Below, one piece after another: positions 40,107 to 50,309 of a stretch of DNA of 64,000 nt (the first letter of the stretch is position 1; every line of letters begins with the position of its first letter). The notes under the pieces were generated by a model. That model did not search any database, was not told the DNA's origin, and saw nothing but the letters and a program-made list of their open reading frames with translations. The translations under genes were made by a program, and so were the position numbers. Location of the stretch: positions 4,265 through 68,264 of the forward strand of contig JBQCHG010000005.1 in the NCBI GenBank assembly GCA_051954935.1. The letters are read 5' to 3'. The DNA comes from 66-474 sp051954935 (GTDB lineage: Bacteria > Pseudomonadota > Gammaproteobacteria > Xanthomonadales > Rhodanobacteraceae).

Positions 40107-41006
40107 TCAGTCATCGTCGAATCGTTGCGAACCGAATGGCCGGGGAGCGCTGCGCGGCGGCGCGTCCTGCTCGTGCACGGCCTCCCACACCGCCAGCGCA
40201 TCGCGCGTGGCAGCGACGTCGTGCACGCGGACGATCTGCGCGCCGCGCTGTACCGCGATCAATGCCGCCGCCGCCGAGGCATTAGCGCGGCAACGCGGAT
40301 CCCGCCCGGTGATCGCGCCGAGCATGGACTTGCGCGACAACCCGACGAACACGCCCGCCGCGAGATCGCGGAAGCGGTCCAGTGCACGCAGCAGCGCGAG
40401 ATTGTGCTCCAGCGTCTTGCCGAAGCCGAAGCCCGGGTCCACCAGCACGCGCCGCTTGTCCATGCCGGCCATCTCGCAGGCGAACACGCGCTCGGCCAGG
40501 AAGCGGTGCACCTCGCCGACCACGTCTCCGTAATGCGGATTGTCCTGCATCGTGCGCGGCTCGCCCTGCATGTGCATCACACAAACGGGAACATGCAATG
40601 CCGCGGCGGCCTCGAGCGCGCCCTCGCGGCGCAGTGCGTACACGTCGTTGACAAGGCCGGCGCCGGCGTCGATCGCCGCGCGCATCACTTCCGGCTTGGA
40701 GGTATCCACGCTGATCGGCACGTCGGTTTCGCGCGCGAGCGCCTGGATCACCGGCACCACCCGCGCGATTTCCTCTTCCACCGGAACCGGCTCGGCACCC
40801 GGACGGGTGGATTCGCCGCCGACATCCAGGAGATCCGCGCCCTCTTCCACCATTTCCAGCCCGCGCCCGACCGCTGCGCGGACGTCATCACGCAAGCCGT
40901 CGCCGGAGAACGAATCACCGGTGAGGTTGAGCACGCCGCAGATGCGCGGGCGATCCAGTTTCAGCAGGCGGCCGCCGCAGTCGAGCGTGGGAGTGGTATC
41001 GAACAT
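40107..41006 (-). CDS. folP: Dihydropteroate synthase
   Basis: Condenses p-aminobenzoate with dihydropterin pyrophosphate in folate synthesis; target of sulfonamides. It has 299 residues. Family motifs are present: LLDVGGESTRPGAEPV, VPISVDTSKPEVM, VCVMHMQGEPRTMQ, VLVDPGFGFGKTLEHN and GLSRKSMLG. The first loop reads GVLNLTGDSFSGDG (residues 24-37), whereas most folP proteins have NVTPDSFSDGG. The C-terminus has about 20 extra polar residues after the barrel. It sits 159 nt before glmM. Confidence 0.94.
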   Translation of the reverse strand: MFDTTPTLDCGGRLLKLDRPRICGVLNLTGDSFSGDGLRDDVRAAVGRGLEMVEEGADLLDVGGESTRPGAEPVPVEEEIARVVPVIQALARETDVPISVDTSKPEVMRAAIDAGAGLVNDVYALRREGALEAAAALHVPVCVMHMQGEPRTMQDNPHYGDVVGEVHRFLAERVFACEMAGMDKRRVLVDPGFGFGKTLEHNLALLRALDRFRDLAAGVFVGLSRKSMLGAITGRDPRCRANASAAAALIAVQRGAQIVRVHDVAATRDALAVWEAVHEQDAPPRSAPRPFGSQRFDDD

Positions 41007-41009
41007 GAT

Positions 41010-42851
41010 TTATTGTCCCGCGGTTGCAACCGGCACGGGAAGTGAAGTTGAAGACGCGTGCGGCGCCGCCACTCCACCGGGAGGTTGGACGCCCAGTTTC
41101 GCGCTCAGTGCCGCGAAACGCGGGTCCTCCTTGTAACCCAGGATGAAAGGATCGAAGAAGAGTATCGCGAGGCTGGTGTCGTGCTGTTTCCATGCGCGGT
41201 CCAGCCACTCGAACATCTCGTCCGGCTCATGGCGGATCGCGTACAGGCTTGCGATCACGAAAGGCTGGCTGGACGCGTTGTCGGCTTCGTAAGCGCGCAG
41301 CGCGGAATCGGCCCGGGCCCGATTCCCGCCGATCTGCGCCGCCATGGCGATCGCCCAGCTCTTGTAATCGCGCGCGGTCTCCCGCGCAGCGTCCCGTTGC
41401 GCCGCGGCAAAGTCGTTGCGCAGCACGTCCACGACCACCTGCTGCTGATGCAGGCCGGGGAAGTCCGGTTGCAACGACAGCGCGGTCTTGAGTGCCTTCC
41501 CGGCTTCGTCGAGACGGCCCAGCATGACCAGGTCGTCGGCAAGAATGGCGTACCAGTCCGGGCGCAGCGGATCGGTCACGAGCGCCCGCCTGTAAAGGTC
41601 GGCGGATTCCTGCCAGTGTCCCACCGTGCCGAGCTGCAATGCGAGGAACGCCATGATGGTGTCGTCGTTCGGAGCCAGGGCAAGGGCTTGCCTGTACTCG
41701 GTCAGCGCCGCCATCTGATCGAGATCCAGCACCGAAAGGACATAGGCGCGATCCATATGCGCCGAAGCACTGTTTGGCGCCAGTTCGTATTCCCGATTTG
41801 CGGCCGCGCGAGCTTTGGTGAATGCCGCCTGCTGCTCCTGTCCCGCGAGGGTACTGCCAAGGTTGATCCAGTAATTCGACAGCAGCCCATACACATAGGC
41901 ATAGCCTGGGTCGAGCGCACCCGCCTGCTCAAGCAAGCCGATACCCTGCCGGTAAGCCTCCGGAGTGCCATGCCGGGCAATGGCCCTTCCCTGCAGCATC
42001 GCCTGATACGCCGCGATGTTGCCGCTCGGGGGCGCCTCGTCGGAGGCGACCGGCTTGCCCAGCAGCTTGATCTTCAGCGCGTTCGCCACTGCTGCACCGA
42101 TTTCGGACTGGATCGCGAAAACGTCCTTCAGGTCGCGATCGAACGTATGCGACCACACGCTGGTTCCGTCCTTCGCGCGAACCATTTCTACGATGATCCG
42201 CAGGCGCTGGCCGCTCTGTCGCACGGAACCTTCGATGAGGTTGGCGACCCGGAGAGCGGCCCCGATTTCAGCCGGCGCGTCATTCGAATGCCGGAAGCGG
42301 AAGGAGGAAGTCTTTCCGATCACCTTCAAGCCGTTGATCTGGGTGAGATCGGAAATCAGTTCCTCCGACAACCCGTCGGAAAAATAGTCCTGTCGTGGAT
42401 CACCGCTTTCGTTGGCCAGCGGAAGCACCGCGACGGACTTCTCCGGAACGCCGGCGAGACCCGCGACCGCATCCTCGTTCAGGCCCGCACCCTTGCGCCA
42501 GACGAAGGTGTTGGTGAGCAGCAGCACCACCGCGACCGTGAGTACCGCGATGATCGCAAAGTCGAGCTTGCGGGCGGTGGAATGCACGCGCGCGGGATCG
42601 GGCGACAGCTCGCTCTCGCGCTGCAGGCCGTGCGAAGTGAACTCGTAGAGCCAGGCGAACACCAGCCAGAACGGAAACCCGATGCCCGCCGCGATCAGGA
42701 ACCAGCGCGTAGACCACTCCGGCGCGCCGACAACTGGCGTGAGCTGCGCGATGCCCTGCGCCAGCGCCCACACAGCGCCAATGTAAAGCAAACCGGCACG
42801 CACGACGTGCCGGCGTTTCAGTTCGGCAAAGAATCCGATCGGGCCTGCCAC
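41010..42851 (-). CDS. Membrane-anchored TolB-N/FlgO-like protein with TPR repeats
   Basis: Unknown cellular role. From a GTG start it has 613 residues: cytoplasmic FFAELKRRHVVRAGLLYIGA, two transmembrane helices, a third near residue 100, then the TolB-N/FlgO-like domain (KSVAVLPLANESGDPRQDYF, GLSEELISDLTQINGLKVIG) common in proteins with winged-helix or cyclase domains. TPR-like repeats fill the second half. The end FDPFILGYKEDPRFAALSAK resembles that of the gene at the right edge. It breaks the usual ftsH-folP linkage. The start was placed after the ftsH terminator; the frame stays open further upstream into ftsH. Confidence 0.7.
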   Translation of the reverse strand: MAGPIGFFAELKRRHVVRAGLLYIGAVWALAQGIAQLTPVVGAPEWSTRWFLIAAGIGFPFWLVFAWLYEFTSHGLQRESELSPDPARVHSTARKLDFAIIAVLTVAVVLLLTNTFVWRKGAGLNEDAVAGLAGVPEKSVAVLPLANESGDPRQDYFSDGLSEELISDLTQINGLKVIGKTSSFRFRHSNDAPAEIGAALRVANLIEGSVRQSGQRLRIIVEMVRAKDGTSVWSHTFDRDLKDVFAIQSEIGAAVANALKIKLLGKPVASDEAPPSGNIAAYQAMLQGRAIARHGTPEAYRQGIGLLEQAGALDPGYAYVYGLLSNYWINLGSTLAGQEQQAAFTKARAAANREYELAPNSASAHMDRAYVLSVLDLDQMAALTEYRQALALAPNDDTIMAFLALQLGTVGHWQESADLYRRALVTDPLRPDWYAILADDLVMLGRLDEAGKALKTALSLQPDFPGLHQQQVVVDVLRNDFAAAQRDAARETARDYKSWAIAMAAQIGGNRARADSALRAYEADNASSQPFVIASLYAIRHEPDEMFEWLDRAWKQHDTSLAILFFDPFILGYKEDPRFAALSAKLGVQPPGGVAAPHASSTSLPVPVATAGQ

Positions 42852-42924
42852 AATCCCCGTCCCCCGAGCGATGGCCTCGGACCGAGTTTCCGCATCCGCG
42901 CCAGGCAGCGCAAGCACGGAAATG

Positions 42925-42951
42925 AAAAGGCCGCCTTGCGGCGGCCTTTTC
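42925..42951 (-). terminator. Rho-independent terminator of ftsH
   Basis: A perfect 12-bp stem, AAAAGGCCGCC-GCAA-GGCGGCCTTTT on the minus strand, starts about 4 nt after the ftsH stop. It separates ftsH from the TolB/TPR gene, which therefore probably has its own promoter. Confidence 0.85.
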
Positions 42952-42954
42952 GGG

Positions 42955-44892
<1,938 letters not shown>

Positions 44893-44900
44893 GGGAGGCT

Positions 44901-45572
44901 TCACGATGCGGTTCCCTCGCAGGCGTCCGCACGTCCTTGCGCGGATTTCACGGTGGCACGCCAGCCGCTCGCCAGCGCGTAGACCTCGCGCGAACGGGCG
45001 CGCGAGGCCTTGGGTTTGCGCAGTGTCACGCGGTCGAACCCCGCGCGCAAGCCGCGCAGGTACTCGTCGAAACCTGTGCCTTGGAACAGTTTCACCAGAA
45101 AAGATCCTCCGGGTTTCAACCAGTTGCGCGCGAAATCCAGGGCCAATTCGGCCAAGTACATCGAGCGCGCCTGGTCGGCATCGCCTATGCCGCTGATATT
45201 GGGCGCCATGTCCGACAGCACAAGGTCGAGCTTGTGGCCGTTCAGCCGCGCTTGCAGGGCGTCCAGCACCTCGGCCTCGCGGAAGTCGCCATGGATGAAC
45301 TCGACCCCGCCGATGCCCTGCATCGGCAGGATGTCCAGAGCGATGATGCGGCCATTGTCGCCCAACCGCTCGCGCAGCAACTGTGACCAGCCGCCAGGCG
45401 CGGCACCCAAGTCCACCACGCTCATGCCCGGCTTGAGCAGCCGGTCGCGCTCCAGCAGCTCGTCGAGCTTGAATGCCGCGCGCGAACGCAGCCCTTCCGC
45501 CTGTGCGCGCCGCACGTACGGATCGTCGAAGTGCTCCTTCAACCAGCGGGCGCTGCTTTTGCTCCGGGCCAT
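44901..45572 (-). CDS. rlmE: 23S rRNA (uridine-2'-O)-methyltransferase RlmE
   Basis: Methylates U2552 in the A-loop of 23S rRNA. It has 223 residues. The SAM-binding site reads VVDLGAAPGGWSQ, with RSRAAFKLDELLER before it; the catalytic Asp is in DLVLSDMAPNISG and the Lys in GGSFLVKLFQG. The start MARSKSSARWLKEHF follows an AAAGGA Shine-Dalgarno. It is divergent from yhbY, an arrangement also found in enterobacteria (yhbY / rlmE-ftsH). Confidence 0.95.
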   Translation of the reverse strand: MARSKSSARWLKEHFDDPYVRRAQAEGLRSRAAFKLDELLERDRLLKPGMSVVDLGAAPGGWSQLLRERLGDNGRIIALDILPMQGIGGVEFIHGDFREAEVLDALQARLNGHKLDLVLSDMAPNISGIGDADQARSMYLAELALDFARNWLKPGGSFLVKLFQGTGFDEYLRGLRAGFDRVTLRKPKASRARSREVYALASGWRATVKSAQGRADACEGTAS

Positions 45573-45642
45573 TACGCGACTGTCCTTTACACCCACATGA
45601 TACCCTGTCGGGCTTCTCCTCCCTGCTCGCCCGCTGAACAAC

Positions 45643-45939
45643 ATGTCTCTAACACCCAGTCAGCGCCGCTACCTGCGCGGCCTCGCGCACCCGCTGAAAC
45701 CCGTGCTGCTGCTGGGCGGCAAGGGCGTGACGCCTTCCCTGTTGGCGGAACTGGGACATGCGCTGGATGATCACGAACTGATCAAGGTGAAACTGACCGG
45801 CGAGGATCGCGAGGAGCGCGCTTCGGCGCTCGCACAATTGTTGGATGCGTCAGGGGCGGAGAACGTTCAGACCATCGGGCACATCGCAGTGCTGTACCGG
45901 CGCAATGCAGAGCAGCCGAGGATTGCCCTGCCGCGTTAG
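45643..45939 (+). CDS. yhbY: YhbY-type CRM-domain RNA-binding protein
   Basis: Small RNA-binding protein associated with pre-50S ribosomal particles. It has 98 residues, almost entirely one CRM domain: LTPSQRRYLRGLAHPLKPV, the LLGGKGVTPSLLAEL loop (GxxG-type) and DDHELIKVKLTGEDREE. It is divergently oriented from rlmE, with 70 nt between the starts. Confidence 0.93.
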   Translation: MSLTPSQRRYLRGLAHPLKPVLLLGGKGVTPSLLAELGHALDDHELIKVKLTGEDREERASALAQLLDASGAENVQTIGHIAVLYRRNAEQPRIALPR

Positions 45940-45941
45940 CC

Positions 45942-46313
45942 GTGGAACTCTCCCTCGACCGCCCCGAAGACTTCCTGTTCGTGCGCCGCGCGGATGCGCA
46001 AGCGGTGACCGTGGTGGATCGCCAGCTCACCCACAGCTTCATCCTCGCGCGCGACCGCGCGATCGAAGACTGGAACGTGACCGACATCGCCGCGCTCACG
46101 CTGCAGCAGGTCGAGCCGATCCTTGCCCTGGAACCGGACGTGGTGCTGCTCGGCAGCGGGGCGCGCCAGCAGTTCCCGTCGCAGGCGGTGCTGGCGGCCT
46201 TTCTTCAACGCGGCGTCGGCGTGGAAGTGATGGACAACGCAGCCGCCGCGCGCACCTGGAACGTGCTGGCCGGCGAGCACCGCAACGTGGTCGCAGGCTT
46301 CATTCTGTCGTAG
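45942..46313 (+). CDS. Mth938-like domain (MTH938/NDUFAF3-family) protein
   Basis: Function unknown in bacteria; the fold is shared with the mitochondrial complex I assembly factor NDUFAF3. It has 123 residues. Family segments are VDRQLTHSFILARDRAIEDW, EPDVVLLGSGARQQFPSQ and GVGVEVMDNAAAARTWNVLA. A GTG start 2 nt after the yhbY stop implies an operon. Proximity to the nuo operon in the same window is suggestive, but 14 kb separates them. Confidence 0.85.
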   Translation: MELSLDRPEDFLFVRRADAQAVTVVDRQLTHSFILARDRAIEDWNVTDIAALTLQQVEPILALEPDVVLLGSGARQQFPSQAVLAAFLQRGVGVEVMDNAAAARTWNVLAGEHRNVVAGFILS

Positions 46314-46347
46314 CGTGCGCCGCGGCTCCGCGCGTGCGCAGCATGGC

Positions 46348-47325
46348 TCACCGTTCCGGCAGGTAATCCGTGGGATCCACAGGCTTGCCGTTCTTGCGGA
46401 TCTCGAAATGCAATTCCTCGCGTGGCGCGCCGCTGGAACCCATTTCCGCGATCAGTTGTCCGGCGCGCACGTGCTCGCCTTCCCTGACCAGCCGCTTGCG
46501 GTTGTGGCCGTAGGCGGACAGGTAAGTGTCGGAATGCTTGATGATGATCAGCTCGCCGTAGCCGATCAGGCCGTTGCCGCTGTACACCACCACGCCGTCG
46601 GCCGCCGCGCGCACCGGGTCGCCGGCGTTGCCCGCGATGTCCAGGCCCGCCCCGCTCCCTCCGCTGCCGTCCTGGAAGCCGCTGATCACCGCGCCATCGG
46701 CCGGCCATTGCCAAGTGATGCCGTCCACGCTGCGCATCTTTCCGGACATGACCTGCGGCAAAGGTTTCAATGCAGCCGGATTGACCGGCGGATTCGTAGC
46801 CGGCGGCACCTGCACAGACGGCGTGGCATTCGTGCCGCTTGCCGGTTCCGCGCGCGTCGTCGCGACGGAAGCAGAAGCTGCCGGCGGCGCGTGCGCCGGC
46901 TCGGATTCGTTCGGTACGGTCACGAACACCGGCGCATTATTCTGCGGGCGTGTTTCGCGCGGTGGCGCTTTCGCTACCGGGCCTCGCACGGGTGGGCCCG
47001 GCGGGGGCGCCGCCACGTCAATGCGCAGCACCTGTCCCGGATAGATCACGTATGGCGGCGCGATGCGGTTGCGCGCGGCCAGCGCGCGAAAATCCATGCC
47101 GTGCCTGAAAGCGATGCTGTAGAGCGTGTCGCCGCGCGCGACCACGTAGCCTTCGGAAGTCATGCGGCCGTTGACGTGATCGCCACCCGATTGCGAATAG
47201 CGCGGCGCCACCTCGCCGCCCATCGAGCGATCGACCACCGGCGCGGGGGAAGTGGCGCACCCGCCGAGCAGCGCGGCGGCCATACCGATCGACAGCAATC
47301 CGGACCACGAAATCAGGGTGCGCAT
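46348..47325 (-). CDS. nlpD: NlpD-like LysM/M23-domain lipoprotein (amidase activator)
   Basis: Outer-membrane lipoprotein that activates the septal amidase AmiC. It has 325 residues. A lipobox (AALLGGC) follows the signal helix, then a LysM domain (YVVARGDTLYSIAFRHGMDF to YPGQVLRIDV), a long Pro/Ala linker and a LytM/M23 domain (PVRAAADGVVVYSGNGLIGY; LSAYGHNRKRLVREGEHVRA; LHFEIRKNGKPVDPTDYLP). The position of the first zinc-binding His is replaced (GSGAGLDIAG), as in catalytically inactive NlpD proteins. It follows yqaA, pcm and surE. Confidence 0.9.
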   Translation of the reverse strand: MRTLISWSGLLSIGMAAALLGGCATSPAPVVDRSMGGEVAPRYSQSGGDHVNGRMTSEGYVVARGDTLYSIAFRHGMDFRALAARNRIAPPYVIYPGQVLRIDVAAPPPGPPVRGPVAKAPPRETRPQNNAPVFVTVPNESEPAHAPPAASASVATTRAEPASGTNATPSVQVPPATNPPVNPAALKPLPQVMSGKMRSVDGITWQWPADGAVISGFQDGSGGSGAGLDIAGNAGDPVRAAADGVVVYSGNGLIGYGELIIIKHSDTYLSAYGHNRKRLVREGEHVRAGQLIAEMGSSGAPREELHFEIRKNGKPVDPTDYLPER

Positions 47326-47379
47326 GACGCGCGCAAGGATAACCGACTCGCGACGTTGTTCGGGAATCACGACTCCGGT

Positions 47380-47982
47380 TCACCGCAGGTAGAACCACAA
47401 CCCCAGCGCGACGATGATGGCCACGATCACCCAGCCCGCGGTTTCGATGTGCCTGTGCAGCGCTTTCTCCGCGCGCTCGCCGCCGAGGCGGATCACGCCG
47501 GCGACCAGGAACACGCGCTTGCCGCGGCCGATCGCGATGCCGGCCAGGAACGGCAGGATCGGCATGCCCACGATGCCGCAGGCCCAGCTCGCGACCTTCA
47601 TCGGGATCGGCAGGAAGCCTGCCGCGACCAGCATCCAGAACGCTTCCCAGGGATGCTGTTTCGCCGCCGCGCCGAATTCCTTCACCATCGCATCCAGGTG
47701 TTGCGACCAGCCGATGTCGGCTAGGAACGGTTGCAGGTAGTGGAATGCATAGTGGCCGAGTTCATAGCCGATCATCGAGCCGGCCAGCGAGCCGGCGAGA
47801 CTGATCGAAGCGAACAGCCACCATTTGCGCGGACGCGCCAGTGTCATCGGCGCCAGCATGATTTCCGGCGCGACCGGAAAGATGAAGGCCTCGAAGAAGC
47901 TGAGCACGACCAGCCAGAGCTCGGCCATCGGCTTGGCCGCCCACTTCAGCGCCCACTCGTAGAGCGGCTTGAAGATCTTCAT
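47380..47982 (-). CDS. YqaA/DedA-like (SNARE-associated) membrane protein
   Basis: Inner-membrane protein of the VTT/DedA superfamily; some members flip or transport lipids. It has 200 residues. Features include AELWLVVLSFFEAFIFPVAP, LAGSLAGSMIGYELGHYAFH and VAAGFLPIPMKVASWACGIV, with a C-terminal helix (WVIVAIIVALGLWFYLR). The start MKIFKPLYEWALKW is 25 nt after pcm. Confidence 0.85.
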   Translation of the reverse strand: MKIFKPLYEWALKWAAKPMAELWLVVLSFFEAFIFPVAPEIMLAPMTLARPRKWWLFASISLAGSLAGSMIGYELGHYAFHYLQPFLADIGWSQHLDAMVKEFGAAAKQHPWEAFWMLVAAGFLPIPMKVASWACGIVGMPILPFLAGIAIGRGKRVFLVAGVIRLGGERAEKALHRHIETAGWVIVAIIVALGLWFYLR

Positions 47983-48007
47983 GTGCGCGAGCGCACCCGG
48001 TGCGCGC

Positions 48008-48688
48008 TCAAGACAAGCCACCCAGCAATGGCACGAAGCTCACTTCGTCCAATTCATCGCTGACCAGCGCATCGCCTTCGCGGCGCACGCGCGTGAGCCG
48101 CTGTTTGCCCGGCGGCCCGAGCGGCGCGACCAGCACGCCGCCATCGGCGAGCTGATCGAGCAGCTTGCGCGGAACGGTTTCGCCGGCCGCGGTGAGCACG
48201 ATCGCATCGAACGGCGCCTCCGACGGCCAGCCGATGTTGCCGTCGTCGTGGCGCGAGCGGATGTTTTCGATCTTCATGTTGCGGAAACGCCGACGAGCCT
48301 GGCGCAGCAATTCCTCGATGCGCTCGACGGTGTATACCTGCGCCACCAGCGCCGACAGCACCGCGGCCTGGTAACCGGAACCGGTGCCGATCTCCAGTAC
48401 CCGCCCGGGAATGCCGCGCTCGATCAGCAGCTCGGTCATGCGCGCCACCACCCAGGGCTGCGAGATGGTCTGCCCGAGCCCGATCGGCAGCGCGGTGTTC
48501 TCGTACGCGCGCGAGGCGAGTGCCTCGTCAATGAACAGATGTCGCGGCGTGGTGCGGATCACGTCCAGCACGCGCGGATCGGTGATGCCTTCCTCGCGCA
48601 GGTTCGCTACCAGGCGATCACGCGCGCGTTGCGAAGTCATGCCGCTGCCGCGCGGGTGCGGCGCGGCGCCGAACAGCGCGTGGCTCAT
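48008..48688 (-). CDS. pcm: Protein-L-isoaspartate O-methyltransferase
   Basis: Repairs isoaspartyl residues with S-adenosylmethionine. It has 226 residues. SAM-binding motif I is VLEIGTGSGYQAAVLS, preceded by NTALPIGLGQTISQPWVVAR; DAIVLTAAGETVPRKLLDQL follows. The start MSHALFGAA overlaps the surE stop as ATGA, which supports it over the internal MTSQRARD. Order surE-pcm-nlpD is conserved. Confidence 0.94.
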   Translation of the reverse strand: MSHALFGAAPHPRGSGMTSQRARDRLVANLREEGITDPRVLDVIRTTPRHLFIDEALASRAYENTALPIGLGQTISQPWVVARMTELLIERGIPGRVLEIGTGSGYQAAVLSALVAQVYTVERIEELLRQARRRFRNMKIENIRSRHDDGNIGWPSEAPFDAIVLTAAGETVPRKLLDQLADGGVLVAPLGPPGKQRLTRVRREGDALVSDELDEVSFVPLLGGLS

Positions 48689-49479
48689 GCGGCCTGCTCC
48701 CCGTTGGAGGGTGCATCCAGTTCGCGCGAGAGGGCACCCATCCATTTCGATACCTTGTCCAGCGCCTGGAACCGCGTGAGATCCACGTGGATCGGCGTCA
48801 CCGAGACATAACCGTTGCGCACGGCGTGGAAATCGGTGCCGGGGCCGTCATCTTCGGCCTCGCCCGCCGGGCCGATCCAGAACACCAGCCGCCCCCGCGG
48901 ATCACGCTGCGCGATGCACGGCGCGGACCGATGACGGCGGCCCAGGCGCGTCACTTCGAAGCCACGGATATCGCGCCATTCGCGATCGGGCACGTTGACA
49001 TTCAATATGGTGTCGGCGGGCAACGGATCCACCAGCAGGCGCTTGGTCAGCAGCAGCACCGCGCGCGCGGCGGTTTCGAAATGCTCGGCGCGATGCTCTT
49101 CCGCCACCATCGAGACCGCGATCGCCGGCAGGCCGAGGAAGCGCCCTTCCATCGCCGCGGACACGGTGCCGGAATAGATCACGTCGTCGCCGAGATTGGC
49201 CGAGTTGTTGATGCCCGACACCACGATGTCGGGTTCGTGCTCCAGCAGGCCGGCCAGCGCCAGATGCACGCAATCGGTGGGCGTGCCGAAGATGCGATAG
49301 CGGCCGTCTTCCATTTGCTGCACACGCACGGGCTGGTCGAGCGTGAGGGAATTGCTGGCACCGGAGCGGTCGCGGTCCGGCGCCACCACGATCACCTCGC
49401 CGAGTTCGGCAAGGTGCGAGGCGAGCACGCGCAGGCCCAGCGCCTCCACGCCATCGTCGTTGCTGACCAGAACACGCAT
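48685..49479 (-). CDS. surE: 5'/3'-nucleotidase SurE
   Basis: Metal-dependent survival nucleotidase acting on nucleoside monophosphates and short polyphosphate. It has 264 residues. The N-terminal metal motif is RVLVSNDDG, with Ser in DRSGASNSLTL and Asn in VSGINNSANLGDDVIYSGT. It carries the family C-terminal extension (YVSVTPIHVDLTRFQAL). The stop overlaps the pcm start. Confidence 0.96.
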   Translation of the reverse strand: MRVLVSNDDGVEALGLRVLASHLAELGEVIVVAPDRDRSGASNSLTLDQPVRVQQMEDGRYRIFGTPTDCVHLALAGLLEHEPDIVVSGINNSANLGDDVIYSGTVSAAMEGRFLGLPAIAVSMVAEEHRAEHFETAARAVLLLTKRLLVDPLPADTILNVNVPDREWRDIRGFEVTRLGRRHRSAPCIAQRDPRGRLVFWIGPAGEAEDDGPGTDFHAVRNGYVSVTPIHVDLTRFQALDKVSKWMGALSRELDAPSNGEQAA

Positions 49480-49593
49480 CGGATTCCCTGTTTGACGCGA
49501 TTACGAAGCGATGCGCGAGCGCGCGCATCCCGGTGATGAAGTTTAGCCGATCCGCCACGCTCCGTTCGCTCTTGGAGCGCGCGGACCGCGGGC

Positions 49594-49648
49594 CGCAGGC
49601 CGGAGGGCGCTTCGACTCTGCTCGCTTCGCGAGCTACGCTCGGCGCAA
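49594..49648. repeat. Dispersed intergenic repeat (CTTCGACTC family), copy 2
   Basis: Shares GGGCGCTTCGACTC[CT]GCTC and GCGAGCTACGCTC[AG]GCGC with 6991-7053. It lies between surE and smr and would be inside the reading frame if smr started earlier, which is why the later smr start was preferred. Confidence 0.6.
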
Positions 49649-49661
49649 ACGGAATCATCAC

Positions 49662-50225
49662 ATGCCACGCAAGCGCAAAATCGAACCGGAACAGGTCAGC
49701 GACGAAGACGTGCGTCTGTTCCGCGAGGCGATCGGCGATATCCGGCCGCTCGCACCGAAGCCCGAATCCGGGCACGCGCGCACACCGCCGGCGCCGCATC
49801 CGGCGATGTTCGAGCGCGACGAGGCCGCGGTGAGGAACGAACTGCTGGAATCGGCGATCGACCCGGCGGCGCACGAAGTCGGCGAGGAGCTGCTGTACCT
49901 GCGCGAAGGCCATTCACCGCAGTTGCTGAAGCGGCTGCGGCGCGGTCATTTCAGCATCGGCGACGAGATCGACCTGCACCAGATGGACGAGCGGGCCGCG
50001 CGCGCAACACTGGGCGACTTCCTCGCCGACTGCCGCCGGCGCGGGATCACCTGCGTGCGCATCGTACATGGCAAGGGCTTGCGCTCCGGCAGCGCGGGAC
50101 CTGTATTGAAGCGCATGGCCGATCGCGTACTGCGGCGGCGCGAAGACGTGCTGGCCTTCGCTTCCGCACGCCCGGCGCAGGGAGGAACGGGAGCGACGGT
50201 GGTGTTGCTGCGCAAGGCGCGCTAA
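49662..50225 (+). CDS. Smr-domain protein (SmrA/YdaL-like)
   Basis: Small MutS-related domain protein, a possible DNA or RNA endonuclease. It has 187 residues from MPRKRKIEPEQVSDEDVRLF. Domain motifs are EIDLHQMDERAARATLGDFL and CVRIVHGKGLRSGSAGPVLK (HGxG). It lacks the MutS ATPase part, as in stand-alone Smr proteins of proteobacteria. It converges on ispF. Confidence 0.88.
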   Translation: MPRKRKIEPEQVSDEDVRLFREAIGDIRPLAPKPESGHARTPPAPHPAMFERDEAAVRNELLESAIDPAAHEVGEELLYLREGHSPQLLKRLRRGHFSIGDEIDLHQMDERAARATLGDFLADCRRRGITCVRIVHGKGLRSGSAGPVLKRMADRVLRRREDVLAFASARPAQGGTGATVVLLRKAR

Positions 50226-50236
50226 CGCTCTTTGTT

Positions 50237-50309
50237 GGAGCGAGCTCGCTCGCGACAAAGCGCCATCCATGACCAAGGGCTCCGTGGTCGCCTGCAAGCA
50301 GGCTCCTAC
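50237..50309. repeat. REP-like inverted pair between smr and ispF
   Basis: Unit 1 (plus) is GGAGCGAGCTCGCTCGCGAC. Unit 2 (minus) is GTAGGAGCCTGCTTGCAGGC then GACC (50286-50309), the closest copy to the consensus. The spacer CCATGACCAAGGGCTCCGTG resembles that at 36635-36711. The TAG of unit 2 is the ispF stop codon. Confidence 0.8.

Noticed and set aside
49533..49661. Earlier start for smr giving 230 residues
   Set aside because: The added residues are encoded by the dispersed CTTCGACTC repeat; MPRKRKIEPEQ is the family-like start.
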